Assembly (NCBI GenBank): GCA_044463945.1
Contig: JBIQLW010000019.1
Span: forward strand, 13,740-77,739
Direction of reading: 5' to 3'
Length of the DNA: 64,000 nucleotides
DNA from: 62-47 sp044463945
GTDB taxonomy: Bacteria > Pseudomonadota > Alphaproteobacteria > Rhizobiales > Xanthobacteraceae
Position 1 is the stretch's first letter. The number at the start of each line of letters is the position of its first letter. The position numbers were made by a program, and so were the translations under genes. Shown piece after piece: positions 53,814 through 63,580 of the stretch. Under the pieces are notes generated by a model. It ran no database searches. It worked only from the letters and a program-made list of their open reading frames with translations, and was not told the DNA's origin.

Positions 53814-53838
53814 AGCCCCGGCGAATCTCGCCGGGGCT
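53814..53838 (-). terminator. GC-rich hairpin, proximal copy, likely terminator of the Bax-inhibitor gene
   Basis: AGCCCCGGCGA pairs with TCGCCGGGGCT, 37 bases after the stop of the minus-strand gene at 53875. CTTTGCTGG follows on that strand. The stem has the same sequence as the hairpin at 53581. Confidence 0.6.
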
Positions 53839-53874
53839 TCGATGATCGGTCGAGGCGCGGGACGCGCGCGCCGC

Positions 53875-54690
53875 TTAGTCGCGCTGTCCGAGAAGCTGCA
53901 ACAGCAGCGTGAACAGGTTGACGAAGTTGAGGTAGAGCGACAGCGCCCCGGTGATGGCGGCGCGCTCGGCGATGTCGCCGCCCTGGCCGCCGTAGCCGTA
54001 GATGTAGTCGTTCTTCAGCCGCTGGGTGTCCCAGGCGGTGAGGCCGGCGAACACCAGCACGCCGATCACCGACACCACGAACTGCAACATCGACGAGCCG
54101 ATGAACAGGTTCACGAGGCTGGCGATGATGATGCCGAACAGGCCCATCATCAGGAACGAGCCCATGCCGGTCATGTCGCGCTTGGTGGTGTAGCCGTAGA
54201 GGCTCAGCGCGCCGAACGCCGCGGCGGTGATGAAGAACACCCGCACGATCGAGGTGTGGGTGTAGACGAGGAAGATCGACGACAGCGAGATGCCCATCAG
54301 CGCCGAGAACGCCCAGAACAGCATCTGGGCGGTGGCGGGCTTCAGCCGGTTGATGCCGAAGGAGATGACGAACACCATCGCCAGCGGCGCCAGGATGAAC
54401 ACCCACTTCAGCGGGCTGACGAACATGGCGACGCCGAACGGCGTCAGATACTGTCCGCTCTTGATCGCCAGCGCGGCGCCCGAGGCCGACTTGGCCGCGG
54501 CGGCGGCATCGCCCGTCACGGCGAACATGTAGACGCCGAGCGCGGCGAGGCCGGTGATCGCCAGGCCGATCGCCATGTAGTTGTAGATGCGCAGCATGTA
54601 AGCGCGCAGGCCGGCATCGACGGCGGCGGTGTCAACTCGCCCGGCGGCCCGGCCGAAAGGTGAAGTGTAGTTACGGTCCAAGTCCGACAT
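53875..54690 (-). CDS. Bax inhibitor-1/YccA family membrane protein
   Basis: The 271-residue protein has seven helices after a polar N-terminus (MSDLDRNYTSPFGRAAG). Typical segments are MLRIYNYMAIGLAITGLAALG, FGALSLYGYTTKRDMTGMGS and the acidic-containing last part FAGLTAWDTQRLK, which holds the proton/calcium-leak aspartates of the family. It acts in the inner membrane as a stress-related ion leak or FtsH-associated protein. GAGGG lies eight bases before the ATG at 54690; a longer open frame upstream is not supported. Confidence 0.92.
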   Translation of the reverse strand: MSDLDRNYTSPFGRAAGRVDTAAVDAGLRAYMLRIYNYMAIGLAITGLAALGVYMFAVTGDAAAAAKSASGAALAIKSGQYLTPFGVAMFVSPLKWVFILAPLAMVFVISFGINRLKPATAQMLFWAFSALMGISLSSIFLVYTHTSIVRVFFITAAAFGALSLYGYTTKRDMTGMGSFLMMGLFGIIIASLVNLFIGSSMLQFVVSVIGVLVFAGLTAWDTQRLKNDYIYGYGGQGGDIAERAAITGALSLYLNFVNLFTLLLQLLGQRD

Positions 54691-55283
54691 GGTCGAAACC
54701 CTCAGGTTGTCTGGCGAAGGGCAAGGCTTGGTGCAAGGCTGCCCGCCAGCGCGAAACTCTATCCCGAATGCCGCCGCCCGTGACATGAATTCGGTGCCAT
54801 CGACCGAAAGCAGGATCAGCGGCCGGCGTTCCGGCCCCAGCGTCATCGGACCGGCGTCCGGTTCAAACTGGTATGTGGTAAACTAACACACTCGGCGCAA
54901 CCTTCCACGCGCGGCTGAATGTCGCTCCGTATGCGCCGTTTTCATGACGCCGTCGCCGTCTTCGCCGCCCGCTCGGGCATGATCGCGCGCGGCGCGATGG
55001 TTTGGTTAACGCCGGGAACCCGCGCGCCGCCGCGCCGCCGGCGGTGTCCTGAGAGCTTGGCTCGATGTTCAGTTCATAGGACCAAACATCCTCGGCGTCG
55101 TCCCCGCGCAGGCGGGGACCCATAACCCCTGACGGGTTGCGGTCAGCGGGACTGCCTTCAAGGGACTGCCTATCAAGGGAAGGGTCGCGAGCGCTCCCTG
55201 CATCACGCGGGGACGACGCTCCTCGTGCTGCAAATCTGCGCACCAAGCGCCTTTCCCGCCGGACTCCGCGTTGCGCGCTTCGG
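54691..55283. other. 593-base gap with a repeat and no supported gene
   Basis: The promoter of the minus-strand Bax-inhibitor gene should lie at its left end; an AT-richer patch occurs near 54870-54890. A variant family-A repeat fills 55096-55218. I see no conserved open frame: short frames in the middle are low-complexity Arg/Pro products. Confidence 0.5.
55096..55218. repeat. palindromic repeat, family A variant (copy 6)
   Basis: CGTCGTCCCCGCGCAGGCGGGGAC at the left (in part) and CGCGGGGACGACG at the right are inverted ends. The interior (AACCCCTGACGGGTTGCG, CAAGGGACTGCC repeated as CAAGGGAAGGG) differs from other copies. Confidence 0.6.
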
Positions 55284-57848
55284 TCACAGGCTCCGCAGCA
55301 CCGAGGCCGGCTTGCGGTTGAGCGCCGCGAGCGTGCCGGCGAGCCCGAGGCCGACCGTCACGACCAGCGCCGCCGCCACCACCAGCGCCGCGGGGCCCAC
55401 CTGCCAGGCGAAGCCGAGCGTCATCAGCCGGGTGACGATCAGCCACGCCGCGACCGAGCCCGCTGCCACGCCGAAGACCGCGGTGGCGAGCCCGATCATC
55501 AGGTATTCCAGTGCGTAGGCGGATAGCAGCCGCGCGCGCGTGGCGCCCAGCGTCTTGAGGATCACGGCGTCGTGGACGCGATGGCGATGGCCCGCCGCCA
55601 GCGCGCCGCCGAGCACCAATAGCGCCGCCAGCAGCGTGACGGCGCTGGCGCCGCGAATCGCCAGCGTCAGGTTGGTGATGACCGAGCCGATGGTTTGCAG
55701 CGCCTCGCGCACCCGCACGCTGGTCACCATCGGAAACGCCTGCGCCACCGCGTTGACGATGCGGGCGTCGTCCTCGGCGCTGGTCGTCGGCGGGGTCAGC
55801 GTCGCGATATGGGTGTGCGGCGCGCCGCGAAAGGCGTTGGGCGAGAACACCAGCACGAAATTGATGCCGAGGCTTTGCCAGTCGACGCTGCGCAGGTTGC
55901 CGATGGTGGCGGAGATGTTCCGCCCCAGCACGTTGACCACCACCTCGTCGCCGATCTTGAGGCCGAGTCCGTCGGCGAGCTTGGCCTCGAACGACACCAG
56001 CGGCGGGCCGCTGTAGTCGGGCGGCCACCATTGCCCTTCCACCACCTTGGAGCCGCGCGGCACCTCGGCGGTATAGGTGAGGCCGCGGTCGCTTTGCAGC
56101 ACCCATTCGGCGTCGTGGCTCGGCTTGAGATCCTCGGCCTTCACCCCGCGCGCCGAAACGATGCGCCCGCGCAGCATCGGCACGTCCTCGACGGCCGCGT
56201 CCGGGGCCTGCTGCCGGAGGAAGGCGTCGAAGCGCTGGGCGTCGGTGGAGGGGATGTCGATGAAATAGAACGACGGCGCGTGCTCGGGCAGCGCCGCCAT
56301 GAACTGCCGCCGCAGGTTGCCGTCGATCTGGGTGATCGTCACCAGCACCGCGAGCCCGAGGCCGAGCGACAGCACCACCGAGGGCGTCAGCGCGCCGGGC
56401 CGGTGGATGTTGCCGATGGCGAGCCGCAACATCGGGCCGCGCGGGCGCGGCAGTTTTCGCGCGATCGTCATCAGGAGGGTGGCGATGCCGCGCAGCGCCG
56501 CGAATGCCAGCGCTGACGCCGCCACGAAGATCGCGGCGATGCGCTTGTCGTAGGCGAGCACGATCACCACCGCGATCAGGAGCGCGATCACCGCCGCCAT
56601 CGCCACGAGATAGGGCAGGCGGGGCCGCCGCCGCTCCTCGCTCACGGTGTCGCGGAACAGCGCCGCGACCGGCACGTCGTGAATCCGTGCCAGCGGCCAC
56701 AGGCCGAAGGCGAGCGCGGTTAACAGGCCGTAAACGAACGCCATCGCCAGTTCGCCGCCATGCAATGCCGGCTCCAGCGGCAGCGGCAGCAGGTGCCCGA
56801 ACAGACCGGCGATGACGAACGGCAGCGCCGCGCCCGCCGCCAGCCCGATCACCGATCCGATCGCCGCCAGCAGCATCACCTGCGTCAGGTAGATGGTGAA
56901 GATGCGGCCCGCCGGCGCGCCCAGCGCCTTGAGCGCGGCGATGACGTCGCGGCGGCGGTCGATGTGGCTCTTGACCGCGTTGGCGACGCCGACGCCGCCG
57001 ACCAGCAGCGCGGCGAGGCCGACCAGCGTCAGGAACTGGGTGAAGCGGCTGATGGTCCGCTCCAGTTGCGGCGAGGCGTTGCGCTGCGAGCGGATGTCCC
57101 AGCCGGCGTCGGGCAGCGCGGCGCGCGCCCGGTCGATCACCGCCTGCGTGCCGGCATCGGTGGCCTCGGCGTCCGGCAGCCGCAGGCGATAGATCCAGCG
57201 CACCAGGCTTCCGGGTTGAAGGAGATGCGTCGCCCGCAAGGCATCCTCGCTGACGAGGACGCGCGGCGCGAAGCCGATGCCGCCGGCAAGCTTGTCCGGC
57301 TCGGAGGTCACCGCCGCGCGAATCTCGAACGCCGCCTCGCCGATGGTGACGCGGTCGCCGGCCTTGAGGCTTAGGCGCGCCAGCAGCACCGGATCGACGG
57401 CGGCCCCGAATGCGCCGTCGCGGTTGGCAAGCAGGTCGGCCGCCGCCATCGGCGGCTCCAGCGCCAGCGCGCCCAGCATCGGATAGGCGGCATCGACCGC
57501 CTTCATCTCGGTGAGCGCCAGTTGCCCGTCCGGCGCCCGCACCATGGCGCGCAAGGTCGCCGCCACCGACACCGTGCCGCGGGCGCGCAGGAAGGCCAGT
57601 TCGTCCGGCCTGGCCTCGCGCTGGATCAGCGCGAAGGCGATATCCCCGCCGAGCAGGGTGCGGCCCTGCTGCCCCAATCCTGCCGCAAGACTCCCGGCGA
57701 CCGATCCGACGCCCGCGATCGCCATCACGCCGAGCGCGATGCAGGCGATGAAGACGTAGAAGCCGCGCAGCCCGCTGCGCAGTTCGCGGATCGCGTAGCG
57801 CAGCGGCAACCACGATACGACAGAGCCTGATGTTGCGGTGACGGACAT
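55284..57848 (-). CDS. FtsX-like ABC transporter permease (YbbP type)
   Basis: The 854-residue protein has an N-terminal helix (YVFIACIALGVMAIAGVG), a large periplasmic domain, and two FtsX-type membrane blocks (about 260-400 and 720-845; VGGVGVANAVKSHIDRRRDVIAALKALGA is the first coupling region). It belongs to the MacB/LolC-like YbbP group, which pairs with a YbbA-type ATPase. Here that ATPase gene ends five bases before its start. With the TesA-type esterase encoded divergently, this equals the E. coli tesA-ybbAP neighbourhood. The export substrate is unknown. Confidence 0.9.
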   Translation of the reverse strand: MSVTATSGSVVSWLPLRYAIRELRSGLRGFYVFIACIALGVMAIAGVGSVAGSLAAGLGQQGRTLLGGDIAFALIQREARPDELAFLRARGTVSVAATLRAMVRAPDGQLALTEMKAVDAAYPMLGALALEPPMAAADLLANRDGAFGAAVDPVLLARLSLKAGDRVTIGEAAFEIRAAVTSEPDKLAGGIGFAPRVLVSEDALRATHLLQPGSLVRWIYRLRLPDAEATDAGTQAVIDRARAALPDAGWDIRSQRNASPQLERTISRFTQFLTLVGLAALLVGGVGVANAVKSHIDRRRDVIAALKALGAPAGRIFTIYLTQVMLLAAIGSVIGLAAGAALPFVIAGLFGHLLPLPLEPALHGGELAMAFVYGLLTALAFGLWPLARIHDVPVAALFRDTVSEERRRPRLPYLVAMAAVIALLIAVVIVLAYDKRIAAIFVAASALAFAALRGIATLLMTIARKLPRPRGPMLRLAIGNIHRPGALTPSVVLSLGLGLAVLVTITQIDGNLRRQFMAALPEHAPSFYFIDIPSTDAQRFDAFLRQQAPDAAVEDVPMLRGRIVSARGVKAEDLKPSHDAEWVLQSDRGLTYTAEVPRGSKVVEGQWWPPDYSGPPLVSFEAKLADGLGLKIGDEVVVNVLGRNISATIGNLRSVDWQSLGINFVLVFSPNAFRGAPHTHIATLTPPTTSAEDDARIVNAVAQAFPMVTSVRVREALQTIGSVITNLTLAIRGASAVTLLAALLVLGGALAAGHRHRVHDAVILKTLGATRARLLSAYALEYLMIGLATAVFGVAAGSVAAWLIVTRLMTLGFAWQVGPAALVVAAALVVTVGLGLAGTLAALNRKPASVLRSL

Positions 57849-57852
57849 GCGG

Positions 57853-58608
57853 CTACGCGGTTTCGATCCAGCGTCGCTCCGGTTCGGGAGTCTCGACCCG
57901 GCCGGAACGCAAACGGATGATGCGGTCGCACTTGCGCGCCAGCGCCGCGTCGTGCGTCACCAGCACCAGCGTCATGCCGCGCGCGGCGTGCTGCGCGAAC
58001 AGCAGATCGACGATCTGCCGCCCCGTCGCCTCATCGAGATTGCCGGTCGGTTCGTCCGCGACCAGGATCGCCGGATCCGGCGCGAGCGCGCGGGCGATGG
58101 CGACGCGCTGCTGCTCGCCGCCGGAGAGTTGCCGCGGGTAATGATGCAGCCGTTCGCTCAAGCCCACCAGCGTCAGTTCGTGCGCGGCGCGCGCGGCGGC
58201 GTCCGGATGGCCGGCGAGTTCGAGCGGCACCGACACGTTCTCCAGAGCGGTCATGGTCGGAATCAGATGGAACGACTGGAAGACGATGCCGATATGGCGG
58301 CCGCGAAACCGCGCCAGCGCATCCTCGTCAAGGGCATTGAAGCGGGTGCCGTTCACCACCACCTCTCCACTGTCCGGACGTTCCAGACCCGCCATCACCA
58401 TCAGCAGCGTGGATTTGCCGGAGCCGGACGCGCCGACCAGACCGACGGCCTCGCCCGGCGCGATCTGCAACGAGATATTTTTCAGGATATGGACGCGGGC
58501 AGCCCCCGCGCCCAACGAGAGGTCCACGTCGATGATGGAAATGGAAGGCGCCGCCGCGTTCGCGGGCGACCGGATCGGCGCTGATGTGGGGTCGGTGAGA
58601 TTGTCCAT
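57853..58608 (-). CDS. ABC transporter ATPase (YbbA/LolD-like)
   Basis: The 251-residue ATPase has Walker A GASGSGKST, Q-loop, signature LSGGEQQRVAIARAL, Walker B ILVADEPTGNLD and switch H in VTHDAAL, as in LolD/MacB-type exporters. The first 20 residues are a variable extension. It is transcribed with the permease gene that follows after four bases. Its start is divergent from the esterase gene, 49 bases away if that begins at 58658. Confidence 0.92.
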   Translation of the reverse strand: MDNLTDPTSAPIRSPANAAAPSISIIDVDLSLGAGAARVHILKNISLQIAPGEAVGLVGASGSGKSTLLMVMAGLERPDSGEVVVNGTRFNALDEDALARFRGRHIGIVFQSFHLIPTMTALENVSVPLELAGHPDAAARAAHELTLVGLSERLHHYPRQLSGGEQQRVAIARALAPDPAILVADEPTGNLDEATGRQIVDLLFAQHAARGMTLVLVTHDAALARKCDRIIRLRSGRVETPEPERRWIETA

Positions 58609-58657
58609 GCCTCGGTCATATGGCGATTGGCTGGCGCAGGTCGAGGGGCGGACGCGG

Positions 58658-59299
58658 ATGTTTATCGCCGCAGCGCTGGTCGCGATCGCCGCGATGCTGA
58701 CGGCGGCCGCGCCGGCGCGTGCCGCGCCATCGGCTTTGAAGATTGTCGTGCTGGGGGATTCGTTGAGCGCCGGATATGGCTTGCCGGCCGCTGACTCGTT
58801 TCCCGAAAAGCTGCAAACCGCGTTGCGGGCCAAGGGGATAGCGGTCGATATCGACAATGCCGGAGTGTCCGGCGATACCAGTTCGGGCGGGCTCGGCCGG
58901 CTCGACTGGTCGGTGCCGGATGGCACGCAGGCGGTGATCCTCGAACTGGGCGCCAACGACGCGCTGCGCGGCATCGATCCCGACGTCACCCGCAAGGCGC
59001 TGGGCGAGATCATCCGGCGGCTGCAAGCGCGCGGGATCGCGGTGCTGTTGTGCGGGATGCGGGCGCCGCCGAACTACGGCGCCGACTACGCGGCGCGGTT
59101 CGATGCGATCTATCCCGATCTGGCGCGGGAGTTCGGCGTGCCGCTCGATCCGTTCTTTCTCGACGGCGTGGCCGCCGATGCCGCGCTCAATCAGGCCGAC
59201 GGAATGCACCCGACGGCGGCCGGGATCGACCGCATCGTCGCGCGCATTCTGCCGACGGTGGAAGCCTTTCTCGGCGGCATCAAGGCCGCGCGGGAATAG
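58658..59299 (+). CDS. TesA-like SGNH arylesterase/lysophospholipase
   Basis: The 213-residue precursor has a signal peptide (MFIAAALVAIAAMLTAAAPARA), then SGNH blocks: GDSLSAGYG with the catalytic Ser, the Gly and Asn blocks (GVSGDTSSGG, ELGANDALRG), and DGMHPTAAG with Asp and His. It hydrolyses acyl esters or thioesters in the periplasm. GAGGGG precedes the ATG at 58658. An ATG at 58607 would overlap the divergent ATPase start and spoil the signal peptide, so it is less likely. Confidence 0.9.
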   Translation: MFIAAALVAIAAMLTAAAPARAAPSALKIVVLGDSLSAGYGLPAADSFPEKLQTALRAKGIAVDIDNAGVSGDTSSGGLGRLDWSVPDGTQAVILELGANDALRGIDPDVTRKALGEIIRRLQARGIAVLLCGMRAPPNYGADYAARFDAIYPDLAREFGVPLDPFFLDGVAADAALNQADGMHPTAAGIDRIVARILPTVEAFLGGIKAARE

Positions 59300-59411
59300 C
59301 GGTTGTCCACCAACCCGGAGCGCAGGCGCTTCGCTCCGTCATCCATCTGCGGTAAAACGGGCATCGGCGATTCGTCGCCGGGTTACGAACCGCTAGCATC
59401 GGGGGATCGCG

Positions 59412-59948
59412 ATGCCGAGGTTGTTCACGGGAATAGAAGTTCCCGCCGAAGTCGGGCAAACCTTGTCCGAACTGCGCGGCGGGTTGCCGGGAGCGCGCTG
59501 GATCGAGCCGGAAGACTACCACGTCACCCTGCGTTTCATCGGTGATATCGACGGCGTCGCCGCAAATGAGATCGCCTCGCTGCTGCCCAGGGTCAACCGC
59601 AAGCCGTTCGACGTGACGCTGCAAGGACTGTCGAGCTTCGGCGGCAAGAAGCCGCGCGCGGTGGTCGCCTCGGTGGTGCCGAGCCGCCCCCTGATCGAAT
59701 TGCAGGCCGAACTGGAACGGCTGATGCAACGGCTCGGACTGACGCCGGAAGGTCGCAAGTTCACCCCGCACGTCACGCTGGCGCGGCTGCGTACCGCTTC
59801 CAACCGGGACGTTGCCGATTACCTGTCGCTGCGCGGCTATTTCCCGACGCGGGTGTTCCGGGCATCACGGTTCGTGCTGTTTTCGTCGCGCGCCTCGGTG
59901 GGCGGCGGACCCTATGTCGTCGAGGACGCTTATGCGCTGAGCGCATGA
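59412..59948 (+). CDS. thpR: RNA 2',3'-cyclic phosphodiesterase ThpR (2H family)
   Basis: This 178-residue protein has two H-x-T-x motifs, HVTLRF (about 37) and HVTLAR (about 119), that form the active site of 2H phosphoesterases. The N-terminus RLFTGIEVP and the closing VLFSSR segment fit ThpR/LigT. It opens cyclic phosphates at RNA ends (with 2'-5' ligase activity in vitro). It stands alone in a 110-base-flanked position between tesA and the ZapE gene. Confidence 0.92.
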   Translation: MPRLFTGIEVPAEVGQTLSELRGGLPGARWIEPEDYHVTLRFIGDIDGVAANEIASLLPRVNRKPFDVTLQGLSSFGGKKPRAVVASVVPSRPLIELQAELERLMQRLGLTPEGRKFTPHVTLARLRTASNRDVADYLSLRGYFPTRVFRASRFVLFSSRASVGGGPYVVEDAYALSA

Positions 59949-60024
59949 GATTTCTGCTGTCCGGCGGCCAGCAAGGGCGCATTTCCGGCTTGCATTTTTG
60001 TCCGCGCTGAGGCCGTTAGCGGCC

Positions 60025-61209
60025 ATGGATGCTTCCTCGCCCGCCTCGTTCCGCACCCGTTATCAATCCCTTGTCGCGTCCGGAGCCATCGAGGCCGATC
60101 CGGCGCAGGCGCGCGCGGTGGAGGCGCTGGCCACGCTGGACGACCAGCTCGCGCGCTATCGCCCGGCGCGCCGGCAGGGTTTCTTCGGCCGCCTGTTCGG
60201 CGACCGGAAGGAGGCCGCGCCGCATGGCCTTTACATCCACGGCGAGGTCGGCCGCGGCAAGACCATGCTGATGGATCTGTTCTTCGAGCAAAGCCCGGTG
60301 ATGCACAAGCGCCGCGCGCACTTCCATGAGTTCATGGCCGACGCCCATGAGCGCATCTACAACTTCCGTCAAAGCATCGCGCGCGGCGAGATGGCCGATA
60401 CCGATGTCGTGCATCTCACCGCCTCGTCGATCTTCGACGAGGCGTGGCTGTTGTGCTTCGACGAGTTTCACGTCACCGACATCGCCGATGCGATGATCCT
60501 CGGCCGGCTGTTCGCGCGGCTGTTCGAACTCGGGACCGTGGTGGTGGCGACCTCCAACGTCGCGCCGACCGATCTCTACAGGGGCGGACTCAACCGCGCG
60601 TTGTTCCTGCCGTTCATCGATCAAATCCAGGCGCACATGGACGTGCTGCGGCTTCAATCGCGCACCGACTTCCGGCTGGAGAAACTCGCCGGCGTCAAGA
60701 TGTGGCTGGTGCCGGCGGACGCCGCCGCGCAAGCCGCGCTCGACGCGGCGTGGATCAAGCTGACCGGCGGCGCGCCGGGAGAAGCGGTCGATCTCACCGT
60801 CAAGGGCCGCAAGCTGCATGTGCCGCGCTCGGCGCAAGGGGTGGCGCGGTTCGCGTTCGCCGACCTCTGCGAGCAGCCGCTCGGCGCCTCCGACTATCTG
60901 CGGCTCGCGCGCGACTACCACACCATCCTGATCGACCGCATTCCGGCGATGGAGGCCGCCGACCGCAACGCCGCCAAGCGCTTCATCGCGCTGATCGACA
61001 CGCTCTACGACAACGCGGTGAAGCTGATGGCGTCCGCCGACGCCGATCCGCTGACGCTGTATCGCGCCACCGAGGGCCTTGAGGCGATGGAGTTCCAGCG
61101 CACCGCCTCGCGCCTGATCGAGATGGGCTCGGAGTCCTATCTGGCGCTGCCGCACGGCCGCAGCGATTCCACGGCATCCGGCGCCAGCACCGGCCTGGTC
61201 GAAACCTGA
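60025..61209 (+). CDS. zapE: cell division ATPase ZapE (AFG1-like)
   Basis: The 394-residue AAA-like ATPase has Walker A GEVGRGKTM, Walker B LLCFDEFHVTDIADAM, a sensor segment VVVATSNVAP, and the family end FEFxR-type part around SVLRFAFAD (here ARFAFADLCEQPLGASDYL). ZapE/AFG1 proteins act at the division ring or with membrane proteases under low oxygen. The start at 60025 (MDASS) is chosen over a TTG at 59998. It is followed after 131 bases by mdh, a common alphaproteobacterial arrangement. Confidence 0.92.
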   Translation: MDASSPASFRTRYQSLVASGAIEADPAQARAVEALATLDDQLARYRPARRQGFFGRLFGDRKEAAPHGLYIHGEVGRGKTMLMDLFFEQSPVMHKRRAHFHEFMADAHERIYNFRQSIARGEMADTDVVHLTASSIFDEAWLLCFDEFHVTDIADAMILGRLFARLFELGTVVVATSNVAPTDLYRGGLNRALFLPFIDQIQAHMDVLRLQSRTDFRLEKLAGVKMWLVPADAAAQAALDAAWIKLTGGAPGEAVDLTVKGRKLHVPRSAQGVARFAFADLCEQPLGASDYLRLARDYHTILIDRIPAMEAADRNAAKRFIALIDTLYDNAVKLMASADADPLTLYRATEGLEAMEFQRTASRLIEMGSESYLALPHGRSDSTASGASTGLVET

Positions 61210-61340
61210 GCGCGGTTTCAACGAACAAGGCGAGGCGAATTTTGACCAAGCTGCGACTTGAACGGTTCCCGCGAAAGGTCTAACCAGCCTGTCAAGACTT
61301 CCCTCCTCCATTCACCCCCGCTTCAAAGGACAAGTTTCCC

Positions 61341-62312
61341 ATGGCGCGCAACAAGATTGCTTTGATTGGCTCCGGCCAGATCGGCGGAACGCTCGCTCAT
61401 CTCGTCGGCCTGAAGGAACTCGGCGACGTCGTGTTGTTCGATATCGCGGAGGGCGTGCCGCAGGGCAAGGCGCTCGATCTCGCGCAGTCGTCCCCGGTTG
61501 ACGGCTTCGACGCCAATCTCACCGGCGCCAATTCCTACGAGGCGATCGAGGGAGCCGACGTCATCATCGTCACCGCCGGCGTGCCGCGCAAGCCGGGCAT
61601 GAGCCGCGACGACCTGCTCGGCATCAATCTCAAGGTGATGGAACAGGTTGGGGCCGGCATCAAGAAATATGCGCCGAACGCCTTTGTCATCTGCATTACC
61701 AACCCGCTCGACGCCATGGTCTGGGCGTTGCAGAAGGCGTGCGGCCTGCCGCATCGCAAGGTGGTCGGCATGGCCGGCGTGCTGGATTCGGCGCGCTTCC
61801 GCTATTTCCTCGCCGATGAGTTCGGCGTGTCGGTGGAAGACGTCACCGCCTTCGTGCTCGGCGGCCACGGCGACACCATGGTGCCGCTGGTGAAGTATTC
61901 GACGGTGGCCGGCATTCCGCTGCCCGACCTCGTCAAGATGGGCTGGACCTCGCAAGGCCGCCTCGACGAGATCGTCACCCGCACCCGCAACGGCGGCGCC
62001 GAGATCGTCAACCTGCTGAAGACCGGCTCTGCGTTCTATGCGCCGGCGGCGTCCGCCATCGCGATGGCGGAGAGCTATCTGAAGGATAAGAAGCGCGTGC
62101 TGCCTTGCGCCGCCTATCTCAACGGCGAGTACGGCGTGAAGGACACCTATGTCGGCGTGCCGGTGGTGATCGGCGCCAAGGGCGTCGAGCGCATCGTCGA
62201 GATCGATCTCGCCGGCAAGGACCGCGAGGGTTTCGACAAGTCGGTCGGCGCGGTGCACGGCCTGATGGATGCGTGCCGGCAGATCGCTCCCGACCTGCTG
62301 GGCAAGAAGTAG
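61341..62312 (+). CDS. mdh: malate dehydrogenase
   Basis: The 323-residue NAD-dependent enzyme of the LDH-like type (as in most alphaproteobacteria) has the nucleotide loop GSGQIGG, active-loop arginines in GVPRKPGMSRDD, NPLDAM, and the catalytic His in GGHGDTMV. AAAGGACAAG precedes the ATG. It begins the TCA run mdh-sucC-sucD and is followed by a strong hairpin, so sucCD may have a lower or separate transcription level. Confidence 0.97.
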   Translation: MARNKIALIGSGQIGGTLAHLVGLKELGDVVLFDIAEGVPQGKALDLAQSSPVDGFDANLTGANSYEAIEGADVIIVTAGVPRKPGMSRDDLLGINLKVMEQVGAGIKKYAPNAFVICITNPLDAMVWALQKACGLPHRKVVGMAGVLDSARFRYFLADEFGVSVEDVTAFVLGGHGDTMVPLVKYSTVAGIPLPDLVKMGWTSQGRLDEIVTRTRNGGAEIVNLLKTGSAFYAPAASAIAMAESYLKDKKRVLPCAAYLNGEYGVKDTYVGVPVVIGAKGVERIVEIDLAGKDREGFDKSVGAVHGLMDACRQIAPDLLGKK

Positions 62313-62320
62313 GATATCTC

Positions 62321-62349
62321 ACCGCGCGGGCCCGGCCCGCGCGGTTTTC
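62321..62349 (+). terminator. intrinsic terminator or attenuator between mdh and sucC
   Basis: ACCGCGCGGGCC (62321-62332) pairs with GGCCCGCGCGGT (62334-62345) and is followed by TTTT. It lies eight bases after the mdh stop and about 30 bases before sucC. Confidence 0.75.
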
Positions 62350-62380
62350 GCATGTGATCGAGGAAGCGTAAGGGGCGCGG

Positions 62381-63579
<1,199 letters not shown>

Positions 63580-63580
<1 letters not shown>

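Larger units (their letters stand above)
53509..53874. other. 366-base gap with two near-identical hairpins around a repeat
   Basis: No gene is supported. AGCCCCGGCGAA hairpins at 53581-53607 and 53814-53838 flank a complete family-A repeat (53660-53770). Confidence 0.65.

Noticed and set aside
54919..55125. 68-residue frame between the Bax-inhibitor and FtsX-type genes
   Set aside because: Low-complexity Arg/Pro product, partly inside a repeat, without a ribosome site.
58607..58657. Earlier start of the TesA-like gene overlapping the divergent ATPase start
   Set aside because: The extra residues are polar and would bury the signal peptide; the ATG at 58658 has GAGGGG at good distance.
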